Shown piece after piece: positions 37,517 through 47,123 of a stretch of DNA of 64,000 nt. Numbering within the stretch: the first letter of the stretch is position 1; each line of letters starts with the position of its first letter. The position numbers were made by a program, and so were the translations under genes. The stretch lies in NCBI GenBank assembly GCA_019059635.1, contig JAGVRJ010000015.1:682001-746000 (forward strand), given 5' to 3'. Under the pieces are notes generated by a model. The model was not told the DNA's origin, searched no databases, and worked only from the letters and a program-made list of their open reading frames with translations. The stretch comes from Proales similis. Lineage: Eukaryota; Rotifera; Eurotatoria; Ploima; Proalidae.

Positions 37517-40500
37517 TTTTCTCGATCGATTTCGTGTCTCTCTCTCTCTCTCTCTTGTGTTCTCTTCTTTTGGCTTTCGCTCCCGTAGGAAGATAAGGCT
37601 CGAGCTGGTCGTGGTAGTGGGTGGCAACGTTCGCTTTAAATCAACAAACAGAAACGAAAATTCTCGTTCGCTCGCTGCACGACTTCTCCTCAAGGTTTCA
37701 GACCCAGCTGACAATGGTGGTGGGAGGCGAACAAATCGAGGTGTCTAAGTGAGGATGCATGAATTGCCGGTTATGTTTGCTCAAGTACGCACTCGGTGAC
37801 TCGCTTTCTCTTGTGTGTGTGTGTGCGCGAGCCTCTCGCTCTCTCTTCTTCTGCGTCTATTTTTCTATTCGCCTATTCTTCTCTTTATAGAAGCTCAACA
37901 GCCTTAATTGAGAATTCAGTTCTTGAAAAATTGACTACAAAGAGACTTTTATTATCCGGTACGCCGGTTGCCAACCGAGCCGAGCGCAACAACGAGTCGA
38001 GCTTCTTTCGAAATGAATATTCATTCGATCAGAGTCGATGAAGAAGGCGGCAGTGTTAACGCCAGTGCGTTGGCGTGGCCAGACTAAGCCAGCCAACGAG
38101 CTGAATTCAATTTGAATGCGACCGGTAGAACTCGTTCAAAAGCTCAAGATTGCTTTGACGCAAACGCACCGCTTAAAATGCTTTCCCCTTTGATGCCAGC
38201 CAACAAAGAGACGCTATTTTCGGGCGATCAGTTCGGTCTGGCTCGTCGCCTACTTTTGCTTGAATGTCTTGTCTTGAGCAACAAGCCAGTTTTCCGCCTA
38301 AAATCCCCTCCCGCAAATCCGATTATGTGCTGTCAGTCAAAATGTCTGAAAATAGATTGAAATCGATGATATGCTCGCTCTCCTCTCCTTCTTGTCCAAT
38401 TAATCAGGAATCCGGGTGAAAATTGTCAAAGTAGAGTTTTAGCAGTTGCTGAGCCCTCAAGCCGACAATGGTCTGGTTGCATGCAGTACACTGATACGAG
38501 CATTCTAGTGCCAGTCTCAATTGTCCTCAGGCGTCTTGACTGCCTGACGATTGGAATTTTCTGTTAATAGAACAGGCTCAGGCCTGATGGCTGAAATGCC
38601 GCTCTGCCAGAAAAAATAAATTTCGCGCCTCCTACGAATATCACAATTTAATGTAACTGGTGCTGATGGCAATCATTTCGGATTCTTCTTCTCAACCGAG
38701 CATTCGCAAAATTCACTTGGCACCTGATGCAAAGTTGAAATCTGTCATCGGCACACTCTACAAGGCACAATTCGATCGCCTTCATTCATCCAAACGCAGC
38801 AGTGCGAATAGCGCGGCACGCGAGCCAGCCGCACAAATGCACGCCTCTTTTGTTTTTTTCTGAACCGCAACCAGATCTTTGAGCGTGTCGTCCGCCTCGC
38901 CCACAGAGTGTTCCTCCTCTTCAGTCTAGATTCCCTCTATAACAACCCGAGTCGAGTATTTCACTTGCATCTACGAATCAGCCTGCTGGTGTGCCAGCCT
39001 ACGGGCCCTGGTCGCATGCTCGTGTGCCAGCTAGCGGCTCGAATTATCTTTTATTCAAAGCGCTCAATGTTTATTTGTTTAGTCAAAGAGACCAAGAGGC
39101 GGAAACGAGGTCGATCCGCTGACAGGATATCATCCAGCGCATAGCTTCTAACGATTTATCTGTCATTCAGGTCTTGTTCGACTCCGAATCCTTTTCTGCC
39201 ACGCTTCTTTCTTCCAGCGCCCAATTCGCCTATTTAAGTGGCCGTCGCATGCTCAGCATATTAGTTCACATTCGCGTGTTTGCTGCAGCCGGCGTTTCAC
39301 TCGAAGACCTTCTAATTGCCGTTCGCCCACTCTTCTTGTTGGTCTGATCGCCTTCTAATAACTCGTATGATGCTCGTTGGATGAGTCCCGACGGACTAAG
39401 AGCAAAATTTTTTACATGTCGCTCGAGGCGTAAGGTGCCGTTTGCTTCCACCACATTTGCTGCCAATTTATTTCCTTCATTCCTTCTACTTTATTTAAAG
39501 CAGGAACGCAACTACCGAGAGGTATGGCCCGAGGCCGCCTCTCTGAATCGATCGCATTCTCCTGGCTCGGCTCTCACTGTATGTGTGTGAATGAAAAACA
39601 AGAAAAATCGCTATTACACAAATAATTTTGGTCGGCAGCATTATCAGCCGGCATCGAATGGAAAAGGCGAAATTTCAAGTTTTTTCTCCCTTGTTTTTTA
39701 TGGCGAGTTGTTACGGTCTGGAAAAATTCTCGCGCGCTATTCGCAATTAATTATTGATGAACTTGTCGCCTTATGACCAAGCGCGAAATTGGATGAGAGT
39801 GAGAGCATTTGCGCACACTGACATTGAGCGCACCTTACGCAACCGGCAGCAGAGGCCGACTCTTTAATTCGATTCGAAAGAAATTAGAGGAGACGGCGGC
39901 AAGCAATCACGTTCTCATCAGAAGCGCTTAAAGAGACGAGTTTTAAATCGTAGGCGATTTTGCGCCTCATCGAACAGCCGAGTCTTGTACACATGAGCAG
40001 AGCCGAAAGAGAGAGAGAGCCGTAGAGGCTGCTTGTACGTGCGCCTCGGCCTAGAATGTGACGAATGCGTTGCAATTCTTCACCTTGAGCGCCACTCGTT
40101 TCGAAATTTGTTCAATTATTTTGTCACATCGAGTGATTCAATTACGTGCGGTCGCATGCGATTTTTCTTTCCTTCTTCGTTCAACTCGATTTCTGCTCTG
40201 TTCTGCGTCGCTCTTCCTCTGCTTCTGACTCGTTTTCGTTGCCTGTTTGTCAATACTCGATAATTACGCGCTCTTCCCTGCTCGTCCATCAAACATCTCA
40301 TCTAATTGGCCGTGCACCAATTTCACTCACGAGCGTGCCGGCTCTGCGTGGAAAATTGCGATTGAATTTTTAATCTGAATTGAGTCGAACGTATTTAAGC
40401 AGCTTCCATTGTTCGTTTTCTGCTCTGAGTTTGAGCATTTTTCGAGTTTCGCAGCGGCTGATGATAAGCTCCTCTTGCGATCTTCTTACGAGCTCGGCAC

Positions 40501-40696
40501 CGTCCCACAGCGCCCATCTGCGCTCATAACCTGTTTGTGGCCAAGCCTTGCCAGCTTTCCAGTGCCGCCCGTTTATTGATTAACTTGGCTGAACGTGTCA
40601 CTTGCTTTAGACTTCGATTTGAAACCACTCTGCCTCTCTCGCTCTTTATAACGAACAAATTTGAGAAGCACGGCATCAAGTGACAGGCACAAAACA
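37517..40696. other. Intergenic, upstream of the RF-amide pair
   Basis: About 3.2 kb with no convincing exon. It includes the CT run at 37537-37554 and two TATTTAAG motifs (near 39232 and 40393) that resemble core promoters without a coding gene attached. It is AT-richer than the genes and probably holds regulatory DNA for the first RF-amide gene. Confidence 0.5.
40645..40652 (+). promoter_or_regulatory. TATA-like box of RF-amide gene 1
   Basis: TTTATAAC 45-52 bp before the ATG at 40697, within a CT-rich context. Spacing allows a start site around 40675 and a very short 5' UTR. Confidence 0.5.
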
Positions 40697-41291
40697 ATGA
40701 ATGCGTCGTTGGTTTGGACAGTGATGGTCGTTCTAGGCCTCGGTCTGCACAGTCATGCCTCGTTGGCCTACTCGGCGAGCGTGCCGAGCATTAGCCCCAA
40801 GCTTGCAGGTAAATGCTCGTCTAATCACAGTGAATGCTCACATTCAAAATTGTTGCAAAGAGAGACTCAGTCGTCTGAGAGAGCTAATACAACTAAACGA
40901 GTTAATTGAGAATGAACGCGCCATGCAACAGCAACAACAGGAGCAAAGAGACGCCGATCTGGCGGCAGAGGCGCTCTCGGCCTATTCAGTTGACAACGGC
41001 CTCGACTTGACAGACGAGCAGGCGATTGTCGACGAGACAGCTGTGGACCAGGAGACTGAGGGCAGCCAACGGGCGGCCGAAAACAAGCGCTCGCAGGCTT
41101 ATCTTAGATTTGGCAAGAGAGTGCCTGCCTACCTGCGATTTGGACGAGCGCAAGCCTACTTAAGATTCGGCAAGCGAACGCCTTTCCTTCGCTTCGGCAA
41201 AAAGTCCAGCCAAGAGCAAGCGGCTGCTCTGCAACGCACAGCGTTGTCGGGCAGCAGAGCTGCGCCTAGCGCCCAACAGCAGCTCGACTAG
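40697..41291 (+). CDS. RF-amide (LRF-amide) neuropeptide precursor 1
   Basis: Secreted precursor of FMRFamide-like peptides. Exon 1 (40697-40808) encodes a signal peptide (MNASLVWTVMVVLGLGLHSH, then ASLAYS). A 52-bp intron leads to exon 2 (40861-41291). Processing sites release four C-terminally amidated peptides: AYLRFG before KR, VPAYLRFG before a single R, AQAYLRFG before KR, and TPFLRFG before KK. A helical spacer (LRELIQLNELIENERAM) and an acidic Gln-rich region precede the peptides. The C-terminal flank is Ala/Gln/Ser-rich. The YLRFG ending differs from classical FMRFG/FLRFG peptides of molluscs and annelids and from most arthropod types. A second RF-amide gene with the same spacer lies 1.3 kb downstream in the same orientation. 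Confidence 0.92.
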
Positions 41292-42273
41292 ACCTGTCGG
41301 GCGCCTTCTTGACGATTTGCTTCTTAAAACTGAAAAGACTAATCTACAAAATAGAATCAATTTCATGTATTTAATGCGTCCGATTGAGCTCGGCCAGCCG
41401 ATCGATCCCAATCGCCATCTTCACCATAATCTTGAATGAAACCGTTGCGGCCCACTTTGATTTAAAGGCCGAATATGTTAACCAGCATCCTTAACCAGCA
41501 ATCGAGCACCACCATCATTCATCATGTTTATCAAATTTTCTAAATGACTCAGTAAAATGTTTAGTTGCCCTATCAAGCGGAAGAATAAATGTGATGAACT
41601 TGCTTGCGTTTTTGATGCCTCTAGGTCCCGATTTAGTGTTGCTCGTCGCATGAGAGAAAGAGAGAGAGAGTGTGTGAGTGGAAAGGGAGAGAGAGAGAAT
41701 CGGAGGGGCTATGAGTTGGGCAGACGGCCATGAGCCAAACGGCAAATCGAGCTGATGACTCAGTCGGCATTTGTTACCATTGACAAGTTCAAGTACGATC
41801 GAGTCGATTTGAGAGCTTGTTAAACAAATTTGCAAGTTAGTAAATAAATTGAGGCTGTCGATGACGATTAGAGCAAACTGGGCTCGCTAATCATGCCATC
41901 ATGGCTGGTGACGTGCGCAGCAGCTTTGCTTGCTCAACTAAATCAGAGCAAACATTTTCCTTTCTAAACGGTTCAATGTGAACTGACGCATTCGGCAGAT
42001 GCCGTTTCCAGCCATCGGTCGAGCATCATCGAGCCCGAACGGAAAAAAGCGAGCGGGAGAGAGACGAGAGAGAGACGAACTGCGATCACTAGGTGATTCG
42101 TGCTCGCTGTGAAAATGGCTGGTTGGGCAAATAATTGAAAAGAGAGATTTTTGCCGGGCGGGATAAGCAGCAACGCCTGGTGCCCACGCCATTCCGACCA
42201 CGAATGCTTGTTTAGTGTTCGTTTGCTGATTGCACGTTCGCTCACTTGCTCGACTCGACTTGCTTGCTTTCTA

Positions 42274-42289
42274 TGTGTGTGTGTGTGTG
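42274..42289. repeat. (TG)n microsatellite
   Basis: TG run of eight units upstream of the second RF-amide gene. Confidence 0.85.
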
Positions 42290-42433
42290 CAAATGTATGT
42301 GTCTATTGACTCGTATGTGACGCGTAACCTACACCGACAGTGCAAGGCAGTTTGTGACAGCGGATGACGTAAGCCTCTGTTTGGCAGTATCTACTGTTGC
42401 AATGGCCCTCTGCTGCTGCCACTCTGTTGCGAG

Positions 42434-42440
42434 TATAAAA
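42434..42440 (+). promoter_or_regulatory. TATA box of RF-amide gene 2
   Basis: TATAAAA within GAGTATAAAAGGCC, a consensus core promoter, 124 bp before the ATG at 42564. Confidence 0.65.
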
Positions 42441-42563
42441 GGCCGCCCTTTACTCTGCTCTTGGCACGAAGCGCAAAAATTGCAATCAATTGCACAAGGA
42501 AATTCGAAATTTCATCTTCAAATCAACAGCATCGATTCTCGAATTTTGAAATAAACCTTGAAA

Positions 42564-43025
42564 ATGCTGAGAACAAAGCCATTGCTTTCGCTTGCATCAA
42601 TGCTCCTGCTGCTGCTGTCGGCACTGACTAGGCCAAGCAGCCAAGCGGCCATATCCGCTCCAAACGTTCACAAGCCAAGAGAGCTAAGGCTAGGAGACGA
42701 GGATCGGACCGATGACTCATCATCAGCGCAGCAAATGTTGCGTCTGAACGAACTCATCCAAGAGCAAGAAGAGAGTGACGATCAAGATTCAAACGAGTCA
42801 AACTACGAGCCCGAACGAGCCGACTCTGGCTTGGACGCAATACTCGGCGACGAGCTGCAGCGAATATTCTTGATCAGAAGCCTTTTGATCAAACGCCTTG
42901 AGCACGTCGAGTCAGAAGCGTTGAGGCGGCGTTTGATTGAGAACTTCTTCCTTCGATATGGTCGCCGTCTGCTCGAGAGTCAAAGAGCCGGCCACAAGAA
43001 GAATGTGTTTCTCCGATTCGGCTGA
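42564..43025 (+). CDS. RF-amide/RY-amide neuropeptide precursor 2
   Basis: Intronless precursor of 153 residues. The ATG at 42564 opens a signal peptide (MLRTKPLLSLASMLLLLLSA). The acidic spacer contains MLRLNELIQEQEE, matching the LNELI helix of the upstream RF-amide precursor, so the two are tandem paralogues. Only two amidation-competent segments are visible: ENFFLRYG before RR, which would give an LRY-amide, and KKNVFLRFG at the extreme C-terminus, where the stop codon replaces the usual dibasic site. The last peptide needs only a Gly for amidation. A second helical segment (IFLIRSLLIKRLEHVESEAL) lies before the peptides and is absent from precursor 1. Confidence 0.87.
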   Translation: MLRTKPLLSLASMLLLLLSALTRPSSQAAISAPNVHKPRELRLGDEDRTDDSSSAQQMLRLNELIQEQEESDDQDSNESNYEPERADSGLDAILGDELQRIFLIRSLLIKRLEHVESEALRRRLIENFFLRYGRRLLESQRAGHKKNVFLRFG

Positions 43026-43328
43026 GCCCGATGCTCTTGGTCGTCGCCTTTTCAGATGCACATTAGCACACGGCTGAAAGCAGCAGCCGCCGGCCTTTTA
43101 ATTGATTTCATTCGTTGCATGTCGTAAATGTTGCTTGTGAAATAAAACTTGAGATTCAGAGAGCGCGTGGAGTTTATTTGAGCCCAAAAAAATGCGCCCA
43201 CAATGCGTTAAGGACAGAAAAGGGACAACAGAAAGAGGGAGAGAGAGAGCAGCGAGAAGAGTGAAGACGAGGAGAAGAGATGGGACGAAGGGCATGAGAG
43301 AAGGGCAGGAGAGAAGGGGAGCAGAGAG

Positions 43329-46300
43329 CTAAGAGAGCTCGAATCCGGCATTGCTGTGAATGGCGTAGCGCAGTTTGTCTCTCAGAGTGGACTTTTTCGC
43401 GTAGTTGGGCAGCTTGAGCAGATTGAAGCAAGTGGACGCGGTCGGCAAACGACTCGTGTCCGTGCCGCCGATGTTCATCAGAGTCTTAAAGAAGCCTTTT
43501 ATCGACGAGTCGTAAATGGTGCTCTCCTCTTCGTTGGCCTCCACGCATCGAATTGAAAAGGGCGGATTGAGCGCAGAAAAGCCGAGCAGTGGCGGCCGAG
43601 GCGAGCTGGTAACAAACTTGAGGAACAAGGCGCGCTCGTGGTCGCTGAACTCGCCGCCCACGATCTCCCAGAGCCACTTGACGAGTCGATGCGAGGCGTA
43701 GAGGCCGTTCAGGTATTGCACGTTTCGCTTCAGGTCGTTCAAGTCAATCGACTGGGCAGAGCAGCCGGAGATGAGCGTCTGGATTTCGGGCAGCGAGAAC
43801 ATTTGCAGCCAATCGGTGCGGATCAAGGAGCGAAAGCCGGCGTTGAACGCGTTCACTTGCTCCTTGATCTGAGCGTGAAGCTTGTGATGGGCCAGCAAGT
43901 GAATGTATTTTATCTTGTTCTCGTTGCTGACCGGTATGAGGCTGCCGGACGGAACGAGCTCGCGCGTGACCAATTTGCCCAAATGCTCCTCGCTGTGGCT
44001 GAACGTCAGCTCCAAATCTTGCACGTTTTCTTCGTGTTTCAGCGCGTTCAGGTTCGAGTAGAGCTCGTGGTCGAGAGTGGCCAGGTCGTCCAGGAAGCTG
44101 TAGCTCTGTCCTCGATAGCCGACCAGCTGGCGCAAGAAAAAGGGCGCAAACTCGGCGTCGACCACCTGACCTTCGTAGACCGCCTTGCCGATCAGCTTGC
44201 CGAGAAACTCGAACAAGCTGAGGTGCTCGTCGACAAAGTAGGACGACGGCGACGGATAGAGGAGATGAGAGTCGTTCGATTTGAACAGGTTGAAGCCCGG
44301 ATCGAGCAGGTGCTTGACAATGTCGGTGATGAACTCCTTGAACACACCGTCCTGGTCGATGCCGGCCTCGCGCAGGCCGAGCTCGTTCACGAAGCTTATT
44401 CTGATCGTTCCCTTCCAGAGTGTGATGGGCAGCTGCATCATGGCCGAGTAGGCGTCTTCGACCAGTTTTTGCCTGCGCACGTTCAGGCGAACTTGGGGCG
44501 GATCGGCGTCGCCGTGAACTAGCTCGCGGTCGAGCGCGATTTTCTCCTTCAGAATCTCGATACGCACTTTGAGCGGCAGCGCGTGCGGTATGTGCTTGAG
44601 AATGGCCTCGGCGTGCGGCTTTTCTTTCTGAAGGTCGTTGATCAGCTGGCGCGGTTTCAGTTCCTTGAGGATCCACATGTCGGCAGGGCCGAGCGCGCGT
44701 CTCGAATGCTTGGTGCTAAGAGAGAGCACGAGCTGATGCAGAGTGGCGAAGCATTCGTCCGACTCGATCGAACGCAGGTCTGTCTTGCTGCTGGTGATCA
44801 CTCTGTGGAGAAAAGCGTTGACCAGACGGCCGATTTGCTGGTAGTCGTCGAGTCGAAGCATCTGCTGCTCTTCGTAAAACTCCTTCTCGTCCAACACGGT
44901 GACCAGATAGAGGACCAGAGTGACCACCATGTAGAGCAGGTCAAATGCCGCATGCTGGAACCCCTTGCACTGAGAGTAGATCCTGACTAGCTCGCCGAGG
45001 CCCGAGTCGGTGCCGGCCGAGCGCATGAAGCGCCAGAAGCCGGCCAGCAGCTCCTTGTCCACGCTCAGGGCAGAGAGGATCTCCACACGCGGCTCGACAA
45101 ATAGCTGAAGCAAACGCCGGTAGAACGTGCAGACAGCAAACACCGAATGCGTCGCGTTTTGAAGGTAGCCGCCCGGTCTGGCGACCAGCAGCGAGTTGTC
45201 GAACATTGCGCGCAGAAATTGACGAAACGAGTCCTGGTCGGAGTCGGTCACGATCGGCCTCTCGCTGCAGAGCATCAGCGAAATGAACCGACGCGACCAG
45301 AGGAACTTGAGCTGAAGCATGGTCGCGTTCAGAGGCTCATATGTGCTCCATCCAGCACTCGAGCTGTTGGAGAAGCCGAATATCGGATGCCAGCGAATGA
45401 CAGACGACTCATCTCCGCTCCTGCTGTTCGTGTCGCGATCTGACTTGCGCTCATCGCACAAGTCGAATATCTGCATGCACACGCTCATGAAGCGTTTTAT
45501 GTTGGGCTTGAGCGAGTCGAACTCGGCGCGACGAGCCAGCTCACACAAATTGCCCAAGAAGCAGACCAGATCGTTGAGGTCGCTTGTGCTCAACGCCTCG
45601 CGCCAGTCGCAGTCGAGAATCTTGTCCAACAGCTTGTGTTCGATGAGCAGTTGCTTGCACTTGGCTCCGCTCAGGAAGGCTGGCAGACACAGCAGGTGCC
45701 GGCCCCAAGCCAGCACAATGGCCGAGTCGAACTCCATGCAGACAAGCAGGCGCGTCCAATAGTCGGCGTTGAGGTCGCTTACTGGGCAGCGTTCGCTTTG
45801 AAGACGGTGGAACAGCAGCTGACGGAGAGAGCGGAGAAACTCGGCCTTGATTGCGATCGAGCAGAAGCTTTTGCCCGACTCGCGACACAGCCGCTTGACG
45901 AGCTCGTTCTCGCTCTTGGCGAAGCATTTCCAGGTTTGATGAAGACTCAAGCAAACAGCCAGCTCGATCGCAGTGCGGCAGAGACGAGCCTCGGTCGGCA
46001 TTCGCAAGTCGAGCTGCTCGCAGACCGTCAGATTGAGGCGGAGAAAGCGATTGGATTGAAACAGAAATTGATTGTAGAGCTCTTTACAAATTAACAACGA
46101 AACATAAGAAGTTTTAAAGTCGCCGCTCTTTATGGAGCTGCTCAACAAGCAGTTCAGATTGGCCAGATTGATGGCCTCCGTTCGGATTGGCTTGAGCCGA
46201 CTGAGGCCGATCAGGCTGGAGACGAGCCTGAACAGTTGACGATTGGTCGGCACTGAAGCCGCATCTCGCTGTCCAAGCTGGTCGGCCAGCTCTTGGCTCA

Positions 46301-46463
46301 ACTGAGCCGAGAGACGCTTACGTGCCTGGTAGCCTCTCCAGGTCGATTGGATGCGGACGGCGGCAGCGATTCGCTTCTTCTCCAACTGACGCTCGAGTCG
46401 GGCCACTTGGGCCTGTTTTAGAAACGAGTCTTTGCTCGACTGCTGCTCACTAGTGGAGAACAT
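43329..46463 (-). CDS. UBE3B: HECT E3 ubiquitin ligase UBE3B
   Basis: HECT-type ubiquitin-protein ligase, in vertebrates linked to mitochondria and to metabolic-enzyme turnover. It is a single uninterrupted frame of 1,044 residues, near the 1,068 of human UBE3B, starting MFSTSEQQSSKDSFLKQAQ. An IQ-motif helix (AAAVRIQSTWRGYQARKRL) lies at about residues 33-51, as in UBE3B. The HECT domain occupies roughly the last 380 residues: VNELGLREAGIDQDGVFKEF, FEFLGKLIGKAVYEGQVVDA, NENKIKYIHLLAHHKLHAQI, FLKFVTSSPRPPLLGFSAL. The catalytic cysteine is Cys1012 in LPTASTCFNLLKLPNY, and the C-terminus GFELS matches the family end. IQ motif and C-terminus favour UBE3B over UBE3C. No introns, although vertebrate orthologues have many. 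Confidence 0.96.
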   Translation of the reverse strand: MFSTSEQQSSKDSFLKQAQVARLERQLEKKRIAAAVRIQSTWRGYQARKRLSAQLSQELADQLGQRDAASVPTNRQLFRLVSSLIGLSRLKPIRTEAINLANLNCLLSSSIKSGDFKTSYVSLLICKELYNQFLFQSNRFLRLNLTVCEQLDLRMPTEARLCRTAIELAVCLSLHQTWKCFAKSENELVKRLCRESGKSFCSIAIKAEFLRSLRQLLFHRLQSERCPVSDLNADYWTRLLVCMEFDSAIVLAWGRHLLCLPAFLSGAKCKQLLIEHKLLDKILDCDWREALSTSDLNDLVCFLGNLCELARRAEFDSLKPNIKRFMSVCMQIFDLCDERKSDRDTNSRSGDESSVIRWHPIFGFSNSSSAGWSTYEPLNATMLQLKFLWSRRFISLMLCSERPIVTDSDQDSFRQFLRAMFDNSLLVARPGGYLQNATHSVFAVCTFYRRLLQLFVEPRVEILSALSVDKELLAGFWRFMRSAGTDSGLGELVRIYSQCKGFQHAAFDLLYMVVTLVLYLVTVLDEKEFYEEQQMLRLDDYQQIGRLVNAFLHRVITSSKTDLRSIESDECFATLHQLVLSLSTKHSRRALGPADMWILKELKPRQLINDLQKEKPHAEAILKHIPHALPLKVRIEILKEKIALDRELVHGDADPPQVRLNVRRQKLVEDAYSAMMQLPITLWKGTIRISFVNELGLREAGIDQDGVFKEFITDIVKHLLDPGFNLFKSNDSHLLYPSPSSYFVDEHLSLFEFLGKLIGKAVYEGQVVDAEFAPFFLRQLVGYRGQSYSFLDDLATLDHELYSNLNALKHEENVQDLELTFSHSEEHLGKLVTRELVPSGSLIPVSNENKIKYIHLLAHHKLHAQIKEQVNAFNAGFRSLIRTDWLQMFSLPEIQTLISGCSAQSIDLNDLKRNVQYLNGLYASHRLVKWLWEIVGGEFSDHERALFLKFVTSSPRPPLLGFSALNPPFSIRCVEANEEESTIYDSSIKGFFKTLMNIGGTDTSRLPTASTCFNLLKLPNYAKKSTLRDKLRYAIHSNAGFELS

Positions 46464-47123
46464 GATCGCCGTTGGTGGTCAGTTTCTCATTTTCTAGTCC
46501 TTTTTCCCTAAATCGTCTTGGCGCTTCTCGTTCACAAGTCGGTCGACATGTTCTAGAGCGCCTTTAGAATTGTGTTGATCTGTGCCTCGAATGTGAATAA
46601 TTTTCATCGGCCCCTCTCCCTCCTTAAGCGCTCTCTCTCTCTCTGGCTCTCTTCCGTCTCGCATTCGAAAGAAATTTAACATTTGGTCGCTGCATTCAAT
46701 TGCACTCATCGTGTGAGCAAGCAATTTGTTCGACTACTGCTGCTGGCACTTGGTTCACATGGTTCGTTTATTAGGAATTACATACATCGAGTAAAAGAGG
46801 GCTCAGATCAAAAGAACGAGAATTTTTCAAAAATAAAAGCCGAACGCGGGAGAAGCCGCCGGGCCCCAATCGGCGATCTTTGTTCATTAGGGAATAGGTT
46901 TTGATCTGAATGGACAAAGTGGACTTGGCTCCTCAAACAAATTCATGATTTGGCTGACCGCAGTCGTAAGAGGCCTGTCCGCTTGGAGTGAACCTTTATC
47001 AGCTCGTTAAACAAAACGAATGAAGAACGAATCAAGAACAAAGGCGGAAAATGAAGGAGAAATGAATAAGCTTTTGAATCGAAAGAAGAGGCTCTGGTCA
47101 AAAAATTTCTGGCTTTGATGGAG
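46464..47123. other. Intergenic between UBE3B and innexin
   Basis: About 660 bp of UBE3B upstream and innexin 3' flank. No gene seen. Confidence 0.5.

Larger units (their letters stand above)
41292..42563. other. Intergenic between the two RF-amide genes
   Basis: About 1.3 kb with GA runs near 41650-41700, a TG run at 42274-42289, and the TATA box of the second gene at 42434-42440. No additional gene seen. Confidence 0.5.

Noticed and set aside
43638..44522. Long + strand open frame inside UBE3B
   Set aside because: Antisense shadow of the HECT domain, no features of its own.
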